Position numbers and translations under genes: made by a program. This document shows, in pieces, positions 11,608 through 22,916 of a stretch of 64,000 nucleotides of DNA; position 1 is the first letter of the stretch; the number at the start of each line of letters is the position of its first letter. Below the pieces are notes generated by a model that saw nothing but the letters and a program-made list of their open reading frames with translations, did not search any database and was not told where the DNA came from. The DNA is from Lycorma delicatula (lineage: Eukaryota > Arthropoda > Insecta > Hemiptera > Fulgoridae), in the NCBI RefSeq assembly GCF_047948215.1, contig NC_134460.1:13575501-13639500 (forward strand), given 5' to 3'.

Positions 11608-11859
11608 ATATTGGTTTAAAACTTGTTTAATATACCTATATGTTTGTACTTATAAGTTAAATCAAGTGGACATGGATCAAAACACTGGGTATTACATATA
11701 TATTTTTTGAATTTAATACAAAATTAATCGTGAACGCCAGTTTTGTGTATTTCTTTTTATTAGATTTTTTTTCTAAACTACATTTCTTTATCAATATTAT
11801 ATTCAGACTTTCAGTATTGGAATCATCTCTACTGTTAGGTTCTTTCGCGAAAAGACTAA

Positions 11860-12040
11860 AATATTTCAAAATTGCCCTTTAAAGGGGAATTATCATTTTG
11901 TTATGGTGTGGTATTATCTTTAAAAAATAAAAAATGTGATTTGCATTATTGTGAAAAAAATTAATTGAAATTCGTTAAATAAAAATAGACCACTTTGAAA
12001 CAAATGTGCTTTGTATAAAAATTTGTGCTATAAATTAAAA
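11860..12040 (+). repeat. Unclassified repeat module, copy 1
   Basis: About 180 bp that recurs in the same orientation at 13851-14023 with scattered differences. Shared blocks include AATATTTCAAAATTGCCCTT, TTATCTTTAAAAAATAAA and AATGTGCTTTGTATAAAAAT. No terminal inverted repeat, tRNA-like head or coding potential is seen. Confidence 0.8.
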
Positions 12041-12049
12041 ATGATCAAA

Positions 12050-12797
12050 TTCTTCTTAATGCTGTTACCCTTAAATTAAAAAAGACAAATATCTAAGTTA
12101 TTAATAATCAAAGCCTATATTTCTGTATTTGGGAAAGTATTGAATAGTTTACAAATTATCTAAATGGTTATACATAGCCTAACCTCATTATTTTAATGTA
12201 AATAGCAAAATAAGGTTTATTTTGTTATTTATGACTCTTATTGAATATTTCATTTACTTTTTGTACTGTTAATACTAATATTTCATTCCAGTACTTATAG
12301 GCAGTTGCCCATCCATTTATAAATGAAAGTACTTATTAGGTAATGAATATTTTAATATTTGATTGTGTCAAATATTTCAAATGTACTAAGGGTTTTATTA
12401 CTACAAAATTTTAGATTAGTTATGTTGATGAAACGTAGCAGATCATTTAAGTTATATGATTTTTAAATTGAATCTGGAAAGTCCTAAGTCCCAAAATACC
12501 AGTATTTTCATTGTGGTGGTTGTAATTAAATTTTTCATTACAATACAAACATTTCTTTGAGAACAGTTTCTATACAAACATTTAAATTATATAAAATATT
12601 TTAATGCTTATTTATTCACAACATATGTAATAAGTTTTGTTATTTTCTCATAAAATCACACTTTATGTTGCCTGGAAAGGTTAGCAAAAATACTTTTTTA
12701 AGCATGCTAATTGATTTTTCTATCAGAATTAAACCTATGAATTAATTTATGGCACAACTTTTATATTATTTTTGTTGCAGATTTGTAGTTGTAAATT
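12050..12797. other. AT-rich non-coding stretch
   Basis: No gene recognised. A plus-strand splice-acceptor-like TTTTTGTTGCAG ends near 12780, but the frame after it shows no family match. Confidence 0.5.
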
Positions 12798-13103
12798 TTA
12801 TAAGATGATTTTTATCAACAGAAATTCATATAGGTTATGTGGGTACATAAGTAATATCACTGTAATCCTCAGATGTTTGTGTTTATTGGATTTTAGTTTA
12901 TTGTCAGACATCATTATAGTTTTCTTTGAAGCAAAAAAGTTGTCATTTCCTATTTTGTAAACTATTTTAATTTTGTGACCAGATGATTTTGCTAGTGTAT
13001 TTGTTGATTTTATATTTAAATTTTTTACCTGAAGCATTGACATAATTTGTACTTGTTGAGTAGAGGAATCCCATTCACATTGTAAAAAAACAGAAGAATC
13101 CAT
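12798..13103 (-). CDS. Hypothetical open frame, possible exon
   Basis: A minus-strand ATG frame of 101 codons starts MDSSVFLQCEWDSSTQQVQI and goes on MSMLQ, where CAG is followed by GTAAAA, a fair splice donor. Past that point the residues become Lys/Ile/Leu-rich, as expected of translated AT-rich intron. A real first exon of about 25 codons (about 13103-13029) is therefore more plausible than the whole frame. I do not recognise the product. It lies on the same strand as CEP78 and upstream of it, but CEP78 already has its conserved N-terminus, so no link is shown. Chance is a serious alternative in DNA this AT-rich. Confidence 0.2.
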   Translation of the reverse strand: MDSSVFLQCEWDSSTQQVQIMSMLQVKNLNIKSTNTLAKSSGHKIKIVYKIGNDNFFASKKTIMMSDNKLKSNKHKHLRITVILLMYPHNLYEFLLIKIIL

Positions 13104-13109
13104 AGTAAA

Positions 13110-13850
13110 TATAATTCATTCAAAATATAATGAAACTAGGCTATTGTGATAACACATGTAGTAGAGATTACACTGTTTAAATTGAAATATTTTTATTTGC
13201 TATTTTTAGAAAAAAGATCTAATTTTGTTTTTCTTTTTCTTTACAAAATGTAAAAAAAAAAACACTTCTGTAATTAATTAATGTATGTTTGGTGCGCTTT
13301 GTAGTGGGCATGATGCACAAAATTATTGTTGGTGATAAATAATTTGAATATTCTTTATTGTAGCAGTTTAGCAGGAAACAAAACAGGAAACTGTTTTGGT
13401 TTTTTCCTAATTCTAGCAATTGTTTATTAATAATTATTAAAGCATGTTTTAATAATTTGATTATTTGTATTTTTTTTTTTTTAATTTTTATTTTTCTTCT
13501 TTTTATTTTACCTTCTGACCAGAATAAGACTGTACAGTATAAATTTGTATAGAGTTGCTTTAATAAATTTCTTTGAAATGCCTATAAAGGAATGGAATTT
13601 GTTTATCTTAATATATATATACATTGCTTTTAATGATGATTTTAGTTTTGCCTCCGTAGTCATAATTTTAGTAAATTTTATACTTTCCTATAACCCGTAG
13701 TGATACTTCCCTTTTGAGGATTATTTATATTTTATCTTTGTACTCTTCTTTATTTTACCATGTTTCAAGCAGATTGTATTTTCATATTATACAACAGCAT
13801 CATTGTTTTTAGTATATTGGGATATAGTAATAATTAGATTAACAGAAAAT
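13110..13850. other. AT-rich non-coding stretch
   Basis: Poly-A/T runs and short frames only. Nothing recognised. Confidence 0.6.
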
Positions 13851-14023
13851 AATATTTCAAAATTGCCCTTTGAAGTGGAATTACAATTTTGTAATTGTGT
13901 GGTATATTATCTTTAAAAAATAAAGTGCTTTGCTTACTGTGCAAAAAATCTAATTGAATCTTATTAACTAAAAATAGGCCATTTTGAAATAAATGTGCTT
14001 TGTATAAAAATTTGTACTATAAA
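13851..14023 (+). repeat. Unclassified repeat module, copy 2
   Basis: Same orientation and order of shared blocks as 11860-12040, about 2 kb away. The differences are point changes and small indels, so the duplication is not recent. Confidence 0.8.
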
Positions 14024-16097
14024 AATAAAGACTTGTTTACTAGTTAAACAAAAAAAAGAGAAATTAAATGCATTTTGATATTTACCATATTAGGATTTAA
14101 GGATACAAACATTAAAAATGTAATTTTAATAATTTTTTTTAAAAATAAAAAAAAATATGTACTATATTACAATGTGCAAAGATTGTTTTTACTTTTGGCC
14201 TTTGCAGTAAAATTGAATATTTGGAAACCTAAAATTTTATAACTGAAATAATTTACAGTCTATTTATTTTTTTAAATAATTTTTCTTTTTGTTAATATGA
14301 CAATAATTCTGCACTGCAACACTATATTGTTTATGAGTATTGCCTCTGTGCAGTATGGGGTATATCTATCTCATTAGATATTTATATTTGTTGTATTGAT
14401 CTTATAAACTTAATTCATATATTTATTTATTGATATTATTAATCTTCAGATAAATATTATTAAAAAAAAAATTAGGAGCAGGCTACTGCTTTATGTTTAA
14501 AATGTTTTCTTTTTTTGTAATGTGGTAAAACAGCTGTTCATTTTTTGTTTATTATGAAAGTGATCTGTGATTATCATTTATCAAATCCAGTTAACAATGA
14601 GTATTACTTTTTAATTGGATTTTTGAAAGATTAGGAATGTCTATACAATCACCATTCTTTAATCACTGAAATTGAATTGCAACAGGACTTAAATGAATAC
14701 AAAATAAATAATTAAATTACAATATACTGATTCTGTAGAATACATGAGGTAATCATTATTTTTCCCAGAATACTGAATTATAAAAGAGTAACAAAATTAA
14801 ATTATACTTTTTGTTAAGTCTAGTTAAAGTACGTTATCAGCAGGAGTATTCAGGTTAGGATCCTGTACAACCATTATCACTTGTAAATGTTATCAGATAA
14901 AATTGATTATGCAAATTACAATTTTTATAACTTTTATCATGCAAATTTTCATTTGAGGCAATTTTCATTTGAAATAAAATTAATATTATTATATTAGAAA
15001 ATGGGATATTAATGGGCTTATTTGCATCGTTAATGGGCTTGTATTGTTTTTTGTATGGCAAGTCATGAAAATACCATATTGATGAAAAAATGTTTTAATT
15101 AAACACAAAAGTTTTGTTTCACATTAACACTAAATATAAATTTTTACATAATTATTTTATGCTAATTTGCTAAGGATAGCAGGAATCTGTTACTGGTCAA
15201 TCCATTTGAAGTGACCCAAGGTTGGTTGCTTGACCAATTCAAAAAAAATTGAAATTTACCCACTTGTTTCCTACATGTCTCAGGACCTTAAAACTATTTT
15301 TTTAAATTTTTTATTAAAGCAGTTTACCTGTGGCAGCCATTTTTGTTATGGTGCACACACTCATTTTTGTGATTGTAAGGGTTTACGGGAAAAAATAACT
15401 AAAAAACTATTGGTCCTGGATGGATGAAACAAAAAGCAATTTATTTATATTTTCTCAAGTTAAAAGATTGGTCCAGTGGTTTATTTGTTTCTCTCTCTTC
15501 TTTCTATAAGAAAATTACTAATAAAGTTGAACATGAAAAACTGAAATTTCACTTTTGTTCATTTTTTTCAAGAGGCAGGATGGCATACGAAGTTTGAATT
15601 ATTTTTTTATGTAGGAATATGTTAGTATTTTACCATAAATAATATTAATGGTGATATACTTACTCCTAAATGTTTATGAATCTTTGAAAACTAATTTTTT
15701 TTTTAAATTCAAATTTTGGCTTCAAATAACTCTGATGGGGCTGGTGATAAAAATCTCAAATTTGCACAACTTGCAGTGTTTTTGTAGATGATTGTGGCAA
15801 ATAAAAAGGTTTCTTTTGTATTGTACTAATAAAAAAGTTATAACCTTTCAAAAATCATGAAAAACCTGTTAAAAGTGATACCATTTTTACTTGCTAAATA
15901 AGTGCTACAAGAGGGTTTCTTGTCTTCTGGCATTTTAATATTTTTATATTTATTACTGTAGTTGAAATAGACTTGTTTGAACCATTCAACTGCAGTTTTC
16001 ATGTTACAACAGGCGCTTGAAGTCATTTTCAGTTGTCAGGAAGATTCATGTTGCAATATGCTCATTTATTCTTGTTGCATCATTTAGCTTTTAGCTT
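14024..16097. other. Non-coding stretch with no recognised gene
   Basis: Mostly AT-rich. Local duplications include TTAATGGGCTT at about 15009 and 15030 and CAATTTTCATTTGA-like copies near 14943-14966. The stretch 15200-15850 has a mixed composition that could be an old repeat, but the window gives no second copy. Confidence 0.5.
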
Positions 16098-16129
16098 TGC
16101 AGTTACAGACTGGTCCGTCTGTAACTGCA
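16098..16129. repeat. Perfect hairpin, 13-bp arms, 6-bp loop
   Basis: TGCAGTTACAGAC, loop TGGTCC, then GTCTGTAACTGCA. Confidence 0.9.
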
Positions 16130-16533
16130 TTAGCCACCTGTTCACATCTTTACAGAGTGTCTCAAATTTCATCCTCTGCTTGGAATGTTTAGTAAATAAA
16201 TAAGTTTTATTTAATAATATTATATTTGCAAATTTTAAAATTAAATTTTTACATTACTTTCAAGTAATTTCACATGAAACAATGGAAGAACTATGTTCCA
16301 TAGGAATTTATGTGAATGAAAAGTGTCATAAAACAATGTATGCTATATTGCCAAAAGAACTCGTTAAAATTTGTGAATTTAGTGATGAAAACCATCAACT
16401 TATTTTTTACATATTTTTTTACGTGTTAATTCAGGTGTCAATAGGTGTTTGTAAATATTATGAATAAAGTTTTCATCAAAATTCAGTCACCTGTGTGGAC
16501 AGTTCTTTTGTGACCCTTTCAGAACTCTAAAAA

Positions 16534-17432
16534 AATGGTTAAGAAAAACTTAAGACAAATAACATTAGAGCAAGCTCTTAAAGAACACATTTTTCCAAAT
16601 TTAAATTTACTTCCTGGAAAGTCTGTTTGTGTTAACCGTTTCAAAAGTATTTTTTCTCAGCAGAACAAAGAACTATATGAATGCGAAAACCAAGAGTAAT
16701 AATACTTTGCCCAACATCACAATATTGAAGAATTGGATGCTGCTTGTAGCATTTTGGGGGTATCACCTCTTTCAAAATTGAAAAAATTAAGCACGGATCA
16801 AAGGCCATCAGCATTAAAATTTAAAATAAATAAGGTATCTGAAATATTAAAAAAGAATCTTGAATTTTGTTTTGACTCAAAAGTTTCTAAAAATGAAGAT
16901 CCAGCTCAATCTTCTTATAAACGAAAAATGTGTTCTTGCTTCTAAAGAAGATAAGGTTAAAATTATCAGTTGACTTCGCCAATCTTGGACCAAATCTAAA
17001 ATAATATCATCGTTCAATGTATCTGAGCATTTGGTTAGACTTACCAGAGAATTAGTTAATGAACAAGGCATTCTACTGGAGTTAAGTAAAGACATAAAAC
17101 AGGAATTAGTAACAACACATTTAAAAAAGTTGTGTTATTTTATGAAGATGACAATAATAGCAGGCTGTGTCCTGGTAAAAAGGATTGCGTTAGCATGCTT
17201 GTTGATGGTGTCAAATTGCATAAGCAAAAGCATCCTGTTCTGAAAAACATAAATGAATTGTAGGTCTCCTTTAAAAGTGAAAACTGATGAAAAAATTGGA
17301 AGATAAAAGTTCAGCAAACTCTGTCCAAAATGGTGCATCTTTGCTGGTGCATTCAAGACTCATACAGTTTGTGTCTGCCCCACCACCAGAACACAAACTC
17401 ATGCTGCGATGGGGAATCTTATTCTTTAAGAC
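16534..17432 (+). pseudogene. Relic of a repeat-encoded protein with PGKKD and PKWC motifs
   Basis: Shifting plus-strand frames give a consistent order: LNLLPGKSVCVNRFKSIFSQ, then SILGVSPLSKLKKLSTDQR, then VVLFYEDDNNSRLCPGKKD followed by CVSMLVDGVKLHKQKHPVL and KNINEL, then FSKLCPKWCIFAGAFKTHTV and CVC. I recall this order (yE.D..sr..PGKKD.VSv.vDG.K..KQKr..L.NLkELy, later F..LRPKWC...GTHsVCVC) from long uncharacterised proteins repeated in arthropod and cnidarian genomes. They are probably encoded by a mobile element whose class I cannot name. At least six stops or frameshifts are present. The relic ends where the LINE at 17437 begins. Confidence 0.5.
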
Positions 17433-17631
17433 TTTGAGGGTTGGCGTCCCCACGCCAACCTTCTGCAGCTTTTCTTCCCATTTCACCCGGAGCTGCAGAA
17501 CACTTTACACTATACACTACACCAAGAACACTACACAAATTACAACATTTACCTTTACACAACTGCACAGCAACATCCTACACTATCTTTTCTTACATTT
17601 ATACTTGGTGGTGTTGCGACATCAGACTGAG

Positions 17632-18375
17632 ATGGACGTTAATGAAATAGCTAGTGAGCTTCGTACTCAGTAATTTATGGAGTTGAAGCGAATAATGAAA
17701 AGGAAAAGCCTACACCTTCCCTTATCTTGGCATTTAACCTTCTGTTACCAGCAGAGAAGGTAAAAGTAGGTTATATATCGGTTCGAGAACGACCATTCAT
17801 ACCCAGTCTTCGCCGATGTTTCAAATGCCAAGAGTATGGACACACTACAACGTCTTGCTCAAAAAATAGAGATTTGTGCTCGATGTGCTAAGGAAGACAC
17901 TAACTGCCAAGAAAACAAGAAATGTGCGAACTGCGGTGTTTCACATACACTTGCTCCCGGGATTGACCAACTTTTAAAGAAGACAAAGCAGTTCTCAGAA
18001 TCTATACGGAACAGAAACTATCTTTTCCAGCGGCACGAAGAGATTGTAGAAAATTAATCAACTCTCGTAACTTAGTTAACTCGATATCTCTTTCGCCGCA
18101 ACGATATCTACCAAAGCTTTTTTAATCCAGATCCTGCAGTGAGTTTAAGAAGCTTGTGCAGATGTTCTCTGATGAAATTTCTTCACTTACAGCCACTATT
18201 TCAGAGCTTACTAGAATGAATGAAAAGTCAATAGTTGCAGCCAGTGAAACCAACAGTTCCATCCCTCTGAAAGTTCTGGTCCCTAAAATACAGCTGCTAG
18301 TAAGCCACCACATAAGCTCCCTGTTAAGGGAGCCCACACAACTACCTCCTCTGGGATGTCGCTTCGAGTTTTGAG
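17632..18375 (+). pseudogene. LINE ORF1 (gag-like, CCHC knuckles), broken
   Basis: ORF1 proteins of these LINEs bind the element RNA. A short start frame (MDVNEIASELRTQ, 17632) stops at once. In other frames VGYISVRERPFIPSLRR leads into a first knuckle, RCFKCQEYGHTTTSC (17811-17858), and a second, C.NCGVSHT-like, near 17926. The C-terminal part has no clear match. Several stops make it non-functional. The CCHC spacing (C-x2-C-x4-H-x4-C) is intact in the first knuckle. Confidence 0.75.
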
Positions 18376-19230
18376 GGCATCGGAGTTCTTTGAAATTAAA
18401 AATACGAAAAAGAAAAACCGGATCACGTACAACTAATTTTTCATATATTTATCTGTACTTTTGTATCTAACTACCTTTATGAGCATTATTCATGGAACGT
18501 TAGAGGTCCTCGGTCCCGTATTGAAGATGTTAGAGTGTTGATGCGCGCACATGAACTATTAATAATGTGCTTCCAAGAAACGCATCTATTACAGCAAGAT
18601 GCGGTAACATTTAGTCGTATCTCTCATATGTATAGCCATGTGAGAGTTACGACTGCCTTTTAGATAGTAGAGAGAGTGGTGGTATTGCTATTTTCATGCG
18701 GAACGGGGTGTCGGCTACAAGACTACAACTAGCTACCCTCAATCCTTCTGTTGATGTAAAAATCTCAGTCCCCTTTAAATTGCATATCTGCAACTTGTAT
18801 CTCTCGCCGAACTCTGAGTTCAGTGTTCGGCGTCAAATCTCCTCATGCAAATCCCATCGCCGTCGTTAATACTGGGACACTTCAATACCCGCCATATTTC
18901 CTGGGGCTCATATTTATGCTCCTCTCGAGGAAATATGATAGACAGAGTGAGACAAGAGTTGGACCTTTGTCTACTGAATCATGGGTCATACACATTTATG
19001 TCCTCATCTTCTGGTACACTGTCAAACATCAACCTCTCCTTTTTCTCACCAAATTTACGCCCGCGTCGTAATTGGTCTGCTTGTGGGACCTTCAAGGCAG
19101 TGATCACAGTCCAATTACTATAGCTTTTGATGTCGACCACAAGGTGAAGAAAAGACTACGGAGATGGATTCTCGATACGGCAGATTGGAACACATACCTT
19201 AAAGCCTTCCCATCTCACCATGACGATGGT

Positions 19231-19293
19231 GACGTAAAAGAGGTAAGTTCGTCAAGGGAGTCTCTCCCTTGAAGAACTTACTTCTTTTACGTC
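19231..19293. repeat. Hairpin, 29-bp arms (27 matches), 5-bp loop, inside LINE ORF2
   Basis: The left arm starts GACGTAAAAGAGGTAAGTTC and the right arm ends GAACTTACTTCTTTTACGTC, with two mismatches over 29 pairs and loop GTCTC. Translation reads DVKEVSSS before it and resumes as LILDNANRC after it, so the inverted copy looks inserted between adjacent codons. Confidence 0.9.
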
Positions 19294-20546
19294 TCTGATA
19301 CTTGACAATGCTAATAGATGTAGCCCACAAACATCAGGAAACCCAAGGCATCTTTTCATTCCTTGGTGAAATGATGATTGCCATAACGCTATTAGCAATC
19401 GACGACCAGCACTGCGCAAATTTAACTGTAGGTCTACAAATAAAAATAGATTTGTACCGCAACGCTAGAGTGGTATGTGGTCGGGTATTCTTAGACGCTA
19501 GGAGGAAGTCATTGAGGAATTACGTGGACACCATCTCACGCACTACTCCCACGTATACTTGTGGAAAAAGATCCGTACACACGCACCTAAAAACGATCTG
19601 TCACACGCACTTAAAAACTCACGTGACACCTCCCCTGACCCGACAAAATTCATCTTAGTATGCTCTCATAACTTACTAATTCGGCACTACAGCACCTATT
19701 GTGTATATATATAATAGTCTATTCTCCTCACACGTTTTCGCTTCGGTCTGGTCAGAAGCCATTGTCGTACCAGTACTTAAACCTGCTAAAGACAAAGGAA
19801 GCCCCTCAAGCTACCGCCCTATCTCTTAGACAAGCGTTTTATGCAAAGTGATGGAGAGAATGGTGAACCGCAGGTTCACAAGGTACTTAGAGATACGTGG
19901 CCTTTTATCTTCCGAATAGTGTGGTTTTAGGACGTCTTCCATTGACCATTTAAATGGCTGTTTTGGAAACAGCCATTCAAAACTCTTTCCTACTACGCCA
20001 GCGCCTCGTCGTTATCTTCTTTGATATCAGAAAGGCGTTCGACACGGCCTGGAGATGTGGTATTCTATATACCCACAAAGAATGGGGAGTCAAGGGCAAC
20101 ATGCTTGCTTTTATCATAGGTTCCTTAAATGACCGAACTTTCCGTGTTCATGTTGGAGATTCTCTTTCGGGTAGCGTTTCCTTAAGGAAGTGTTTTAAGT
20201 GCCGCCTTATTTTCTATACCCATCAATAGTATTACTAAATGTATGCAGCCAACTGTTTCATTTTCGTTGTTTGTTGATGATTTTGTTGTATATATTACAT
20301 CCCGTTCAACAGCCACAGCAGAGAAACTACTACAGAACACTATATCTTGCTTTCAAGCTTGGTCCAGCGTTACCGGCTTCACCTTTTCACCTGAAAAAAA
20401 CAAAATGTGTAGTCTTATCCCGGCTGCGGGACCCTTCCATTGCGCAGGTTTTTCTGAATGGAGAGCTTATTACTATCTCTCCTGATGTCAAGTTTTTAGG
20501 TTTATTTTTTGACAGCCGCCTTGCTTGGGTCAAACACATTTTGATG

Positions 20547-20574
20547 TGTTTTTAATTCTTTGGAATTAAAAACA
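20547..20574. repeat. Perfect hairpin, 12-bp arms, 4-bp loop, inside LINE RT
   Basis: TGTTTTTAATTC, loop TTTG, then GAATTAAAAACA. A shorter inverted pair (AAACACA...TGTGTTT) overlaps on the left. The frame WVKHI before and ELKTECSKLLDIL after shows the hairpin displaces only a few codons. Confidence 0.85.
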
Positions 20575-21602
20575 GAATGTTCCAAACTTTTAGATATCTT
20601 ACGAATCCTTAGCAACACCAATTGAGGACTCGATCGGTCATGTATTTTACATTTTTATTATTCCTTGGTTCGTTCCCTTTAGACTATGGTTGTGCCGCCT
20701 ACTCTTCACCGCGTCATATCTTAAAATGCTGGATGCTGTACATCATGCTTTCCTTCGGTTGTCACAGGTGCATTTAGATCAAACCCTGTCGTAAACATCC
20801 TTGTTGACTGCGGTGAGCCATCATTTTGGGTTAGACGAGACCATCTTTTAGCTTCTTATTTTGCCCGTTTTAAAGGGTAACCAAATCACCCGGCTTTTGA
20901 CTCAGTCCTTGAGAATCCTAATTTAGGAAGGTATGAGGACCATCCACGTTGTACTGTACCTGTAGGTGATCGTACCCGACATCTACTGCATTTTATAAAT
21001 GTTGACACACCTTCTATTTTCCAACGTATCCGTGTTCATATCCTCCGTGGAGAATCAAGCTTATAAATTTTATGTTTGACCAAATGATATACAATAAAAA
21101 ATCAACACCGCCTACTGTTTTCCGGCAAACGTTTCACTATATTCTCTCCAAGATAAATCCAGACGCAATAGTATAGACTGATGGATCGAAACAGAACGAT
21201 ACAGTTTGTTGTCAAGGTAAAACTTATATGTTTGGTCTACTTGATATTATGAGTGTGTTCACTGCTGAACTATATGCTATAAATAGGGCTGTGAATATCA
21301 TTAATCCTAAGTACCGAAATAAACTTATTTGTAACGGCTCGCGTAGTGCACTCCAAGCTTTTGAAGATTTTTACTTAGACATCCTTTGATCACTGAAATC
21401 TATAACGCAATCGCTGAGTTGAACCATCGCAACAGACAAGTGAGTTTCTGTTGGTTTCCTAGCCATGTGGGAATTCCTGGTAATGAACGTGCAGATTCCG
21501 CTGCTAAAGACGCATGTAATCAACCTCCTTTCACCACTCTTGTTGCGGCTTCTGACTTTATTAATTGTATAAAACAGTCTCTTCGAGCAAAGTGGCAAGC
21601 TG

Positions 21603-21715
21603 ACTCAGTTCATCGTCATTAGCGAAATGCTCTCCTCCCAGGTCTCGCTTGAGATGATCAAACAACTGGTAGTCGCAGGGTGCTAGGTCAGGACTGTAAA
21701 GTCGAATTGAGGATT
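21603..21715 (-). pseudogene. mariner transposase fragment
   Basis: The minus strand reads RLYSPDLAPCDYQLFDHLKR and then DLGGEHFANDDEL. This is the conserved SPDLAP(C/S)D catalytic-region signature of mariner transposases, including the last Asp. Only about 110 bp survive and the LINE 3' end abuts it, so the two were joined by deletion or insertion. Confidence 0.8.
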
Positions 21716-22369
21716 ACATAGTGAGTAGACGTGATTTTTGCTCTGCGTTCGTATTGTATTTTGCTCGGGTTTTTGGTTTATTATTTTGGTTTGGAGTATC
21801 AGGAATTGTTGGTGGATAGTTAGTGGACATCCCTATAAAGTTTTATAATTTTTGGTCCACAGATTCACATTTGTAATTTCATTTTTTCTAGTGTGTGATT
21901 CTCTCCATAAAGAGATATTGTAATACAGGCATTTATAACGTATAAATGTAGTTCAGATTTTTCTAAATGATTAGACAAGTTTGTACGAGATCATTACGTA
22001 ATTTTCTAGGTAGTAAACAACGACTTAGAATATTTTAATTATTCTACGGTGAGTGAACATTTATTATTCTAAGTGCTACGCCAGTTTATAAGGGAAAACT
22101 TCCTTCTCTGTATTTCCTACATCGATCCTTACTTATCCTTCCCCTTCCGGATTTCCACCGATCCGGAATTTCCCGAAATTTTTTTTTACCCCCCGAAATC
22201 CGAGGATTGGGGAGATGCATTTTCTGACCCCTACCCCCCGACTACACTTAAAGTTAGCTTGTGGGTTTCGTTGGTCGCGGGACGACGTGTACATCTCAGA
22301 TCCAGTGAAATTGTCCCAGTCCAGCCCACCACAACTGAGAAAACTTCAGAGAAAGAGGTGGAAACTACT
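21716..22369. other. Probable 5' UTR of an R1-like LINE and flank
   Basis: 21716-22070 is AT-rich with no match. From about 22100 the sequence turns GC-richer and is open in the ORF1 frame, but it has no convincing start before the ATG at 22370, so I treat it as LINE leader. Confidence 0.4.
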
Positions 22370-22900
22370 ATGGAGCCGTCGACATCGCGGCAGGGCAATG
22401 AGGCCCTGGCCATGCAGGCTACCACCGGTGCAGCTACTTTAGAAGCTGTGGTCGAGGGTCTTCTCCCTAGACCGTTTTCGGACGACACCAGGAAGGGTGT
22501 TAAAAGGCTGAAATGTAGGCAGTCCTCTATGGAGGAAGAGGAGGTTCCACTGGAAGTAGAGGAGTTGGTCAGGAGGTTTGAACGGCTGGCAAAAAAGCTT
22601 AGGAGAAATATGGATAAGAACATCAAGAGGACGATAAGAGACGTTGAGGCGGATCTTGGCATTGCAATGAAAGAACTGAGGAATTTGGCGAAGAGCGCCG
22701 CTCTTTGTGCTTGTAAGAGGCAGACGTCTGAGGTCACCACTCATTGCCTTAGACAATGGGGACACTTCTCAGGTAGTGGAACTGATAAAAAAGAACTCCC
22801 AGCTCCGCAGGGGGTAGACACCCACCTTGTGACGTTACCGGTGGCCACACCATCCCCTCCGTTTCAAGCCCTGAGGAGCTTTACCAGAGTTCTTCTTTAG
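22370..22900 (+). CDS. R1-like LINE ORF1 N-terminal part (coiled coil)
   Basis: A 176-residue frame starts MEPSTSRQGNEALAMQATTG. It carries an acidic/basic helical stretch (VEELVRRFERLAKKLRRNMD, then KNIKRTIRDVEADLGIAMKE) that suits the coiled-coil region of LINE ORF1 proteins. No zinc knuckle is reached before the stop at 22900, so it is probably the N-terminal half of a longer gag. The frame is open but the following DNA switches to a LINE on the other strand at about 22917. The same helix (NMDKNIKRTIRDVEADL) recurs on the minus strand at about 26070-26120, which shows the family is repeated. The start is the first ATG in the GC-rich part; the frame is open upstream. Confidence 0.55.
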   Translation: MEPSTSRQGNEALAMQATTGAATLEAVVEGLLPRPFSDDTRKGVKRLKCRQSSMEEEEVPLEVEELVRRFERLAKKLRRNMDKNIKRTIRDVEADLGIAMKELRNLAKSAALCACKRQTSEVTTHCLRQWGHFSGSGTDKKELPAPQGVDTHLVTLPVATPSPPFQALRSFTRVLL

Positions 22901-22916
22901 ATCCTCTAACTGATTA

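Larger units (their letters stand above)
17437..21602 (+). mobile_element. LINE with gag, endonuclease, RT and RNase H remnants (Jockey/I-like group)
   Basis: One LINE can be followed for about 4.2 kb. It has a GC-rich 5' end with a 9-bp hairpin (GGTTGGCGT-CCCC-ACGCCAACC, 17439-17460), ORF1 from 17632, and an ORF2 with endonuclease, RT and RNase H. The order is that of Jockey-superfamily and I-type elements that kept RNase H. Many stops and at least two hairpin insertions show it is dead. The 3' end is missing: RNase H sequence runs into a mariner transposase scrap near 21602. It probably lies in the large 5' intron of KIFBP. Confidence 0.85.
18478..21602 (+). pseudogene. LINE ORF2: endonuclease, reverse transcriptase, RNase H (broken)
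   Basis: ORF2 nicks the target and reverse-transcribes the element RNA. Endonuclease pieces are WNVRGPRSRIEDVRVLMRAH, MCFQETHL (the catalytic-Glu region, about 18570), a DFNTRHISWGS-like segment near 18880 and SDHSPITIAFD near 19105. RT pieces are SSYRPIS near 19810, the palm motif LFVDDFVVYITS near 20262 and FLGLFFDSRLAWVKH near 20500. RNase H follows with a DGSK start near 21180, VFTAELYAI, and FCWFPSHVGIPGNERADSAA near 21450. More than ten stops, frameshifts and the insertions at 19231-19293 and 20547-20574 disable it. Confidence 0.85.

Noticed and set aside
22231..22765. Minus-strand frames of 108 and 169 codons opposite the R1-like ORF1
   Set aside because: They are shadows of the GC-rich plus-strand ORF1, which has the meaningful helix.
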